Source: Aquirhabdus sp.
Lineage (GTDB): Bacteria; Pseudomonadota; Gammaproteobacteria; Pseudomonadales; Moraxellaceae
DNA length: 9,492 nucleotides
Reading direction: 5' to 3'
Assembly: GCA_030150595.1 (NCBI GenBank)
Contig: JASLFQ010000301.1
Location: forward strand, 1 to 9,492
Part shown: positions 1 through 5,200 of the stretch, piece after piece
Position numbering within the stretch: the stretch's first letter is position 1
Layout: each line of letters starts with the position of its first letter
Made by a program: the position numbers and the translations under genes
The notes under the pieces: generated by a model
What the model was told of the DNA's origin: nothing
Databases searched by the model: none
The model's input: the letters and a program-made list of their open reading frames with translations, nothing else

Positions 1-829
1 CAAGTGGAATACTAAATGCTTCGCCGTAAAAATCTTTTGCGTGTGCGTGAGTCAGACTACGAGCTTGCTCGACAAAATGCGCTGGACCACAGGCATAAAC
101 AACACACTCATTTAAATCAGTAACTACAGCTTCAAGCAGATTTTGGCTAATGCGTTCACGAAGTTCATGTGCATGGGTTAGCACTTCTTGCGTGAGTGCA
201 TAATGAACTTGAAAGTTGGCGTGAGCGGCGGCAAGTGAATTGAATTCCTCTACAAAGCATAATTCAGCACGCGTTTTTGCCCAATAAACGAGGGTCAGAT
301 GACCCAGCGCACCTTGTGCAAGCCAATCACGAACTAAGCTAATAAACGGTGTAATCCCACTCCCAGCAGCAAGGAAAACATGATTTTGATATGCCTGAGA
401 TAAGGTCATTTCTCCGAATGGTGCGCCTAATTCAAAGACTTGACCGACCTTGGCGTGGTCATAGAGCCATGTGCTGACCTTGCCACCGTTCATGCGTTTA
501 ACGGTGATGTTAAAAATACCAGCTTGGTTCGGTATCAGACTTGGACTATAACTGCGAGTCACACGAATCCCGTTAATTTCAGCAGTAATATTAATATGCT
601 GACCCGCTGAAAAAGGCTTGGCGTGGCGATTCGGTTTTAATGTTAAAGTGATGCTGTCGTGCGCTTCGATTTTACGAGCAACAATGCGCGCTAAAGGCGT
701 TTGCCATGACCATGTTGAATGAATATGACTCGCCCAAAAATCGAAAGCGACGGGTGAAAAAACAGATTGGATTAATGTTTGAAGTGGAGCGTTTTTTTGA
801 GAGCGTTGCTTCACGATGACAGAGTTCAT
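1..829 (-). CDS. Ferredoxin/flavodoxin reductase family oxidoreductase (partial, C-terminus outside window)
   Basis: Starts at an ATG (827-829, complement) with a weak GAGA ribosome site upstream, and stays open for 276 codons to the left edge. Visible landmarks are a FAD-binding domain with the RSYS signature at residues 93-96, an NAD(P)-binding domain opening with AAGSGIT (154-160), and the YACGP motif (245-249) that typically contacts the nicotinamide. The frame ends before any Cys-rich 2Fe-2S domain; relatives of this type (about 340-360 residues) usually carry a plant-type ferredoxin domain at the C-terminus, which would lie beyond the window. In the family, such proteins pass electrons from NAD(P)H through FAD and the iron-sulfur centre to a membrane acyl-CoA/fatty-acid desaturase. 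The divergent FabR/DesT-like repressor matches the desaturase loci I know from Pseudomonas. The desaturase gene itself is not visible, so the partner is inferred. Confidence 0.85.
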   Translation of the reverse strand, partial: MNSVIVKQRSQKNAPLQTLIQSVFSPVAFDFWASHIHSTWSWQTPLARIVARKIEAHDSITLTLKPNRHAKPFSAGQHINITAEINGIRVTRSYSPSLIPNQAGIFNITVKRMNGGKVSTWLYDHAKVGQVFELGAPFGEMTLSQAYQNHVFLAAGSGITPFISLVRDWLAQGALGHLTLVYWAKTRAELCFVEEFNSLAAAHANFQVHYALTQEVLTHAHELRERISQNLLEAVVTDLNECVVYACGPAHFVEQARSLTHAHAKDFYGEAFSIPL

Positions 830-843
830 TATTGTATCTCATG

Positions 844-853
844 TTCAAGTGAA
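844..853. promoter_or_regulatory. Operator-like dyad 1 (TTCA-AG-TGAA)
   Basis: TTCAAGTGAA is a perfect 4+4 dyad around AG and lies over the predicted transcription start of the reductase promoter. Its partner at 874-883 has the same CAAGTG core exactly 30 bp away. The two differ by one change in each half-site, and the changes preserve the symmetry, as expected for binding sites of a dimeric repressor. The FabR-like protein encoded next door is the obvious candidate. Confidence 0.5.
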
Positions 854-857
854 AGTT

Positions 858-885
858 ATTATACATATGTCTATACAAGTGTAAA
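858..885 (-). promoter_or_regulatory. Sigma70-type promoter for the reductase gene
   Basis: On the minus strand a -35 box TTTACA (880-885) and a perfect -10 box TATAAT (858-863) are separated by 16 bp. Predicted transcription start is near 851, giving a leader of about 22 nt. The -35 box is the left arm of the 880-896 palindrome, and dyad elements overlap both the -35 box and the start site, so repression by a bound dimer is expected. Confidence 0.75.
874..883. promoter_or_regulatory. Operator-like dyad 2 (TACA-AG-TGTA)
   Basis: TACAAGTGTA repeats the core of the 844-853 element at about three helical turns and overlaps the -35 box of the reductase promoter. Outer bases extend the symmetry imperfectly (TATACA / TGTAAA). 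It also overlaps the left arm of the larger 880-896 palindrome, so the two may be alternative descriptions of the same protein contacts. Confidence 0.5.
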
Positions 886-896
886 GTATCTTTACA
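880..896. promoter_or_regulatory. Perfect 7+7 palindrome shared by both divergent promoters
   Basis: TGTAAAG-TAT-CTTTACA is perfectly symmetric, and symmetry continues outwards with one mismatch (877-899). The left arm supplies the -35 box of the leftward promoter and the right arm the -35 box of the rightward promoter, so one dimer bound here could occlude both. The size and placement suit a TetR-family operator. Confidence 0.6.
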
Positions 897-920
897 TTTT
901 GTCACATATCTCTCTATAAT
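891..920 (+). promoter_or_regulatory. Sigma70-type promoter for the fabR-like gene
   Basis: A -35 box TTTACA (891-896) and a perfect -10 box TATAAT (915-920) are 18 bp apart. Predicted start is near 927, giving a leader of about 29 nt before the ATG at 956. The -35 box is the right arm of the palindrome, which suggests autoregulation. Confidence 0.7.
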
Positions 921-955
921 CACAAATGCTTCATTGATTAACAGTTGACCTATTT

Positions 956-1660
956 ATGTTGAATCCTGCACTGCCATCGGCTGACCAAACAATTGACGCA
1001 GCAGAAACTGATACACCAGAAGCAGTTTCTGTCCAAGCGCCACGTGTTCCTCAAGGTCGCAAAGCCGTTATTTCCAGTGAAGAACTGATTGCTGCAGCAT
1101 TAAAGCTTGTTGGCCCTCATCGTAGTATCTCAACATTAAGCTTACGTGAAATTGCGCGAGAAGCTGGGATTGCACCAAATAGCTTTTACCGCCATTTTCG
1201 AGATATTGATGAATTAGCGATTGCATTGATTGAGCTGGCGGGGACTTCTTTGCGCAAAGTACTGAGCGAAGCACGTCAACGTGCAACGTCTAGACGCAGC
1301 GTCGTGCAAACTTCGATTGAAGTGTTTATGGAGCAACTCAGCATTGATGATGGCTTTTTGCCGATCTTATTGCGTGAAGGGCGCGCGGGATCAACTGCAT
1401 TTAAGCAGGCAGTTGATCGTCAACTGTGCTTCTTCGAGGAGGAGTTACAGCAAGATCTTGTCCGATTGGCAGCATTGCGAGGCCAAACATTGTATGCGCC
1501 CACTTTGGCGGCGCGTGCGATTACACGATTGGTGTTTGCGATGGCGCCAGTCGCCATGGATTTACCACCAGTGGAACGACAACAGAACATGGATGAAACG
1601 ATCATCATGATACGGATGATTTTAGCGGGCGCACAGGCGATTGCGGAAGAAGAGAAGTAA
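956..1660 (+). CDS. fabR: TetR-family transcriptional repressor, FabR/DesT type
   Basis: A 234-residue regulator. The N-terminal helix-turn-helix contains LSLREIAREAG (61-71) followed by IAPNSFYRHF (72-81), nearly identical in my recollection to the same stretch of E. coli FabR. It continues with HFRDIDELA and a FabR-like ligand domain (RRSVVQTSIEVFM, LLREGR, TAFKQAV). In the family, FabR and DesT sense the saturated/unsaturated acyl-CoA or acyl-ACP balance and repress desaturation genes, which fits the divergent flavin reductase. The protein carries about 30 extra residues before the DNA-binding domain compared with E. coli FabR. These are Pro/Ala/Asp/Glu-rich and probably disordered. The ATG at 956 is the only usable start before the domain, although no good Shine-Dalgarno precedes it. 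Its stop lies 8 bp from the convergent DUF1501 stop. DesT would be an equally good name; the effector is inferred. Confidence 0.88.
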   Translation: MLNPALPSADQTIDAAETDTPEAVSVQAPRVPQGRKAVISSEELIAAALKLVGPHRSISTLSLREIAREAGIAPNSFYRHFRDIDELAIALIELAGTSLRKVLSEARQRATSRRSVVQTSIEVFMEQLSIDDGFLPILLREGRAGSTAFKQAVDRQLCFFEEELQQDLVRLAALRGQTLYAPTLAARAITRLVFAMAPVAMDLPPVERQQNMDETIIMIRMILAGAQAIAEEEK

Positions 1661-1668
1661 GGCTTCAA

Positions 1669-2838
1669 TCAACCGATGATTTTTCCTGTACGTCCAGGAA
1701 ATATTTCGTCGAGGTTTTTATTATTCATTCCATAAACGCTGCGCATGGAGTCGCTGAGTAAGTCGCGCCAATCGAGCAGCACAGGCAGATCGCGGTTTTC
1801 ATTTAAAGCACTATCACTGAGTCCATGAAATCCGCCAAGCATTCGACCGCCATTGATGTTGCCACCTGCTAACAGCGCAATGCCACCATGCCCATGATCT
1901 GTACCTTTGGTACCATTTTCTCGTACAGTGCGTCCAAATTCACTCATCACCACAACGTGTGTCCGCTTCCATTCGTCAGGGCCGAGTGCATCTTTCAGCG
2001 TTGCGATGCCTTCGGAAAAATTTTCCAGCGAACGTGTCAAAATGCCATCTTCTGCCACATGTGTATCAAATCCGCCTAAATCCAGAAATGCCAATGTCAG
2101 TTTTGGATTAGCTTGCAGTAATCGACCCATTTGCATGGCGACTTTGGGAAAACCATTCACTGCTGCTGCACCACGTGCGGCTGTCACGTCCATACCGAGC
2201 GTTGATTCAATCTCGGATTCAGTGGAGATCGCTTGCTGTAAGGCTTCGCCTGTTTTCGTATTTTGATTTGCATGCAGGATGGCATCGCGAAGTCGATTAG
2301 ATGGAATCTTCAGTCCACTGCCTGTCAGGGGTGCGACTTCAGGTGGCGTATCTAAACCTTGAAAACTCAGCGGCACTTGCTGGGTAAAGCTAATCGCTTG
2401 ATTGACGCCCAACACTTTGGCAGTACGTGCCATAAAGCCTGTGTCGCCACGGATTTGTCCCGTCCCAATTTCAAATAAGTCCTGTGCTTGGAAATGGCTA
2501 CGACTCTTATCCGTCGTACCTGCACATGGTGCAAAAGACAGCTCACCCGCATTAAACAAATCCGCTAATTTTGCACACGAAGGATGAGCGGCAAAACCCG
2601 TTTTGCCCAGACGAATGCCATTGGCGATCACTGTGGTTGAAAGCGTAGGGCGAACAATGGGCAATTGAGGATCATCGACGGGTGCAATGGCATACAAACC
2701 ATCTAGTCCGCCACGCAAGAAAATCACAATCAAGCGCTCATGAGATGTAGATGAACTTTCAAAAGCAAAAGCCTGATGCACCTGCAAGCTGACACTGGCT
2801 GCAATGGTTATTTTGAGAAAAGATCGACGATTGATCAT
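1669..2838 (-). CDS. DUF1501 protein, Tat-exported
   Basis: A 389-residue protein whose N-terminus has a twin-arginine signal (RRSFLK at 4-9, hydrophobic stretch, likely cleavage after AFA at 23-25), so it is probably exported folded through Tat. Hallmarks of DUF1501 are FLRGGLDGL (40-48), SRSHFQAQDLFE (112-123), DLGGFDTH (253-260) and the SEFGRT to HGHGG block (299-319), which is rich in potential metal ligands. As I recall, the family is placed in the alkaline phosphatase/sulfatase fold group, but no substrate is established. The ATG has a good AAGGA site (2845-2849, complement) six bases upstream. It is the second gene after DUF1800, with a 34-bp gap, the usual pairing of these families. 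A phosphatase- or sulfatase-like hydrolase is possible; I assign no reaction. Length is typical and the frame is intact. Confidence 0.9.
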   Translation of the reverse strand: MINRRSFLKITIAASVSLQVHQAFAFESSSTSHERLIVIFLRGGLDGLYAIAPVDDPQLPIVRPTLSTTVIANGIRLGKTGFAAHPSCAKLADLFNAGELSFAPCAGTTDKSRSHFQAQDLFEIGTGQIRGDTGFMARTAKVLGVNQAISFTQQVPLSFQGLDTPPEVAPLTGSGLKIPSNRLRDAILHANQNTKTGEALQQAISTESEIESTLGMDVTAARGAAAVNGFPKVAMQMGRLLQANPKLTLAFLDLGGFDTHVAEDGILTRSLENFSEGIATLKDALGPDEWKRTHVVVMSEFGRTVRENGTKGTDHGHGGIALLAGGNINGGRMLGGFHGLSDSALNENRDLPVLLDWRDLLSDSMRSVYGMNNKNLDEIFPGRTGKIIG

Positions 2839-2872
2839 GTTTATTCCTTTCTATGTGAGTGATTTTTTCAAA

Positions 2873-4507
2873 TCATCTTTGCATAAATTCTGGACTGGCT
2901 AAAAGTAGTCCAATACGTTCAGCATCGGAGAGCCCTGCTTCGGCGGCTTGTGTTGTACTGGAAACAGGGCCAACCAGTTGCTCTACGATGCTAATATTGG
3001 GTTGGCAAGCGACGCCGCTTTTGGCGAGCAGCTTGGGATTCATCGGCATCGCTGCATTGGTTGGCATACCTGAATTACTATTATCTGGATTGCTATTTCC
3101 AAGATCATCTGCACTGCTTGCAAACGGCGCTTTATTACTGGCAATCGACATGGCCAGACGAGTGCGTTTTGCCATGGCAGCAGGAGACAACCAGTCTGAT
3201 TCCGTGACGCCATAGCCATCAGGCGTCGTATGCAAAAATGGCGCCTCGCCCATGTCTCGTGCTGTGGCAGTTAGCAGGAATCGATTGCCTATCGGTGTAC
3301 CAGAACAAGCCGTACGTGCAGCGGAAATGATGTAGTCCAGAGGATCTTTGAATTTCGTTGGGCTGGTTAATGATGCTGCAAACTCATGCGAAGTTAAGAG
3401 TGGAAGTAGCGTTGCTGAGATTTTCCCGTCACTATGTAAATAGCCTGCGGTCATGGCATCGACGATGGCTTTCGGTGGATTATCGGATAGATATTCACGG
3501 GCGAGTTTTAGCGCAATATGATGTGCTGTGGCAGGATTGGTCGCCAGAATATGCAGCGCGCGATCAACTTCGCTAAAGCCCTGACCTGCTGGAAAGTCAT
3601 TGTCTAAGAATATTTTTGCGCCAAAATCATGTCTCCGCGGATCAAATAAAAATAAACCCATTTGAGTGACGCCTGCTTTTTTCAGATTCTGATCATTCAT
3701 TTTTGGTGAATAGATGCCTGCACCCGTAATGATTCTGGCGAGCTCTTGAACGTCTTTTTGCGTATAGCCTGCATCGACGCCCAGCGTATGCAGTTCCATC
3801 AGTTCGCGTGCAAGGTTTTCATTAATGCCGACTTCTTTGCCATTCATGGCTTGTCGATAACCTGCAGTGGACATCGGAGAGGTGGATTGAGCATTGTCCA
3901 AATAAACCTGCATTGCGGCATGGTAAAAACTGGCTTTCAGCAAGGCTTCAAAGGAGTCTGCTTTCATCGCCCATTCAAGGGCATTGGCATAATCCCAAGC
4001 GAGTAACTTGTCCGAGTCTTTCTCACCATAAATCGAAAAATGATTGAGCCAAAACGATAACAGCGCCTCATGTCCTTGATTGTCCGAATTTGCCATCGCA
4101 AGCAGTCGGGCTTGAATTGCAGCAGCAAGATATTCATTCTCGGTTTTTTGAACGAGTTTGCGTGCATCAGGATCTTGTTGAGTGTTGGCACGAGCTGAGC
4201 CGCCAGGGCCATATTGAGTCCATATCTGATTCAATGGTTGTGCAATCGGTAAAGATTGAATTTGATTCACAATAGGAGGAGGTAGGCGAGTTTCACCTTG
4301 AATGGCACGGGTCAAATACTGACGTGGGGTTTCTTGCATGGCAGCAGCGAGGCTGGCTTCGTCAGCCCCATAACCAAAACGATCCAGCATTGCGCGTGCT
4401 GTCGCTTCATCCATTTTGTGGTTAATGTCGAGATCGGCTGCCCAAACTGGCGTTGTGCTTAACCAAAAAGTGCAACACATTGCGACGATGTATTTGACCT
4501 TGGCCAC
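2873..4507 (-). CDS. DUF1800 protein, Sec-exported
   Basis: A 544-residue protein with a Sec-type signal peptide (hydrophobic residues about 6-18, likely cleavage after VWA at 21-23). DUF1800 landmarks are SFWLNHFSI (151-159), NENLARELMELHTLGV (229-244), GYTQKDVQELARIITG (247-262), KDPLDYIISAARTA (387-400), the DGYG-ESDWLSP block (430-441), and a C-terminal LLLASPEFMQR that ends the protein, as is usual. An Asn/Ser/Pro/Met-rich low-complexity insert lies at about 464-491. The gene begins with GTG, supported by a strong AGGAG site. It precedes the DUF1501 gene and is almost certainly co-transcribed with it. The two families recur together across bacteria and are thought to cooperate in the envelope, but no activity is known. 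The product is probably periplasmic; there is no lipobox or further membrane segment. Confidence 0.9.
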   Translation of the reverse strand: MAKVKYIVAMCCTFWLSTTPVWAADLDINHKMDEATARAMLDRFGYGADEASLAAAMQETPRQYLTRAIQGETRLPPPIVNQIQSLPIAQPLNQIWTQYGPGGSARANTQQDPDARKLVQKTENEYLAAAIQARLLAMANSDNQGHEALLSFWLNHFSIYGEKDSDKLLAWDYANALEWAMKADSFEALLKASFYHAAMQVYLDNAQSTSPMSTAGYRQAMNGKEVGINENLARELMELHTLGVDAGYTQKDVQELARIITGAGIYSPKMNDQNLKKAGVTQMGLFLFDPRRHDFGAKIFLDNDFPAGQGFSEVDRALHILATNPATAHHIALKLAREYLSDNPPKAIVDAMTAGYLHSDGKISATLLPLLTSHEFAASLTSPTKFKDPLDYIISAARTACSGTPIGNRFLLTATARDMGEAPFLHTTPDGYGVTESDWLSPAAMAKRTRLAMSIASNKAPFASSADDLGNSNPDNSNSGMPTNAAMPMNPKLLAKSGVACQPNISIVEQLVGPVSSTTQAAEAGLSDAERIGLLLASPEFMQR

Positions 4508-4513
4508 CAGATT

Positions 4514-4518
4514 CTCCT
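4514..4518 (-). promoter_or_regulatory. Ribosome binding site deciding the GTG start of the DUF1800 gene
   Basis: AGGAG on the minus strand sits six bases before GTG (4505-4507). The next in-frame ATG, at residue 10, would cut into the signal peptide and has no comparable site, so GTG is preferred. Confidence 0.8.
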
Positions 4519-4582
4519 AATTCTTAGAGGGCTTTATTCATTTCTCTTTGCAACGGTTGACTCAAAAGATTTTGGTGAATGC

Positions 4583-4603
4583 TACCGCACTGTTCTAGCG
4601 GTA
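4583..4603. other. Small hairpin between the small exported-protein gene and the DUF1800 gene
   Basis: TACCGC and GCGGTA form a 6-bp stem around a 9-nt loop. On the minus strand it follows the small gene and precedes DUF1800. No T-tract follows, so it is not a standard intrinsic terminator; it could be a weak attenuator, a processing site or chance. I find no convincing promoter in 4508-4626, so read-through from the small gene into DUF1800 is possible. Confidence 0.25.
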
Positions 4604-4626
4604 CGGCAGCACGCATTGATGATGAC

Positions 4627-4965
4627 TTATTTGCCGATTTCTTGGCTAACGTGGTTTTCTTGCTGGTTCAGAGTTTTGTCTTCTTGCTTGGTGATGTGTC
4701 CACCATCTTGGCTTGCCATCGCACGTTCTTCTTGACGGATTTGATGGTCATCTTTGTGAAGTTGACCCGCTTGTTGTCTGCTCATTTCGCCTTCTTTCAC
4801 TTCATTATGAATACGACGATCTTGATTGTTCAGGCGATGATTGACTTCAGCACGGCGTGGATGGTTTTTTTGCCAATTTGTTTCTGCCATGGCGCTGGTT
4901 GTTGTTGCGATGATGAGTCCTGTCAATGCTGTGGTCAGAACTGCTTTTGTAGAAAGTTTTAACAT
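4627..4965 (-). CDS. Small exported helical-repeat protein of unknown function
   Basis: A 112-residue protein with a clear Sec signal (hydrophobic residues about 8-23, likely cleavage after AMA at 25-27), leaving a mature chain of about 85 residues that is very hydrophilic and rich in Gln, His, Glu, Asn and Lys. It has no cysteine and no membrane segment, so it is probably a soluble periplasmic protein. The mature part contains three copies of the pattern L-[NH]-x-[QD]-[DE]-x-x-[IV]-x-x-E at 45-55, 69-79 and 99-109. Two short Gly-containing connectors join them (EGEMSRQ 58-64 and the GGHITKQ region 88-94), so alternating amphipathic helices and loops are likely. I recall similar small proteins of unknown function in Burkholderia, Pseudomonas and Acinetobacter, but cannot name a family. 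The ATG at 4965 is chosen over an in-frame TTG four codons upstream because GGGGA is correctly spaced only for the ATG. Stress or metal binding is speculation. Confidence 0.8.
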   Translation of the reverse strand: MLKLSTKAVLTTALTGLIIATTTSAMAETNWQKNHPRRAEVNHRLNNQDRRIHNEVKEGEMSRQQAGQLHKDDHQIRQEERAMASQDGGHITKQEDKTLNQQENHVSQEIGK

Positions 4966-4970
4966 GATCG

Positions 4971-4975
4971 TCCCC
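4971..4975 (-). promoter_or_regulatory. Ribosome binding site fixing the ATG start at 4965
   Basis: GGGGA on the minus strand lies five bases before the ATG. It falls inside the reading frame if the upstream TTG (4975-4977) were used, so it argues for the shorter product beginning MLKLS. Confidence 0.65.
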
Positions 4976-4992
4976 AATTGGTTATTTTAAAT

Positions 4993-5020
4993 CGTAGTGG
5001 ATACTACGGCTCCGATCATA
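4993..5020 (-). promoter_or_regulatory. Possible promoter -10 box and 5'-end hairpin of the small gene
   Basis: A TATGAT -10-like box lies at 5015-5020 (complement), but no good -35 box is at the usual distance. Immediately downstream is a perfect dyad CGTAGT-GGAT-ACTACG (4993-5008). With this -10 box, transcription would begin at about 5008, exactly at the hairpin, so the dyad is either a 5'-terminal stabilising hairpin in the mRNA or an operator over the start site. Confidence 0.35.
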
Positions 5021-5148
5021 GCGTTACATATTGGGATTTTGTTTGCAAAAGTGGTGTGTCGAGTGAAAATAAATGTAGTGCTAATGTTTAATTATGCAGA
5101 AAAAAAGCAGATGTGTTTTTAGAAGGTAACTTCGAATTTGTAATCAAT

Positions 5149-5189
5149 AAAAAAGCGCCTTACAGAATTCCTCCGTAAGGCGCTTTTTT
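5149..5189 (-). terminator. Strong intrinsic terminator of the RND efflux operon
   Basis: GCGCCTTAC (5155-5163) and GTAAGGCGC (5175-5183) form a perfect 9-bp stem around an 11-nt loop. It is flanked by six A (5149-5154) and six T (5184-5189), so a T-tract follows the stem on either strand. On the minus strand it begins 12 bp after the permease stop codon. It should insulate the small gene at 4965 from pump transcription. Confidence 0.92.
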
Positions 5190-5200
5190 GTTTGTCAACT

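Noticed and set aside
672..923. 83-codon minus-strand frame crossing the divergent promoter region
   Set aside because: It starts upstream of both promoters and is out of frame with the reductase, whose frame has clear FAD and NAD motifs. Its translation has no recognisable features.
1682..1701. TTTCCTG-TACGTC-CAGGAAA hairpin as a terminator for the fabR-like gene
   Set aside because: The stem is A+T-rich and short, no continuous T-tract follows on either strand, and it lies within the DUF1501 coding end.
2859..3215. 118-codon plus-strand frame opposite the end of the DUF1800 gene
   Set aside because: It is fully antisense to conserved DUF1800 sequence and has no ribosome site or recognisable family.
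4579..4962. Open frame on the plus strand with a strikingly Cys-rich end (CCC, CQCC), suggesting a metallothionein-like protein
   Set aside because: It is antisense to almost the whole small exported-protein gene, whose Ala/Thr-rich signal-peptide codons create the apparent cysteines. It has no ribosome site, and the minus-strand gene has a far better signal peptide and start.
4966..4977. TTG start adding four residues to the small exported protein
   Set aside because: The GGGGA ribosome site would lie inside the coding sequence; the ATG at 4965 is correctly spaced from it.
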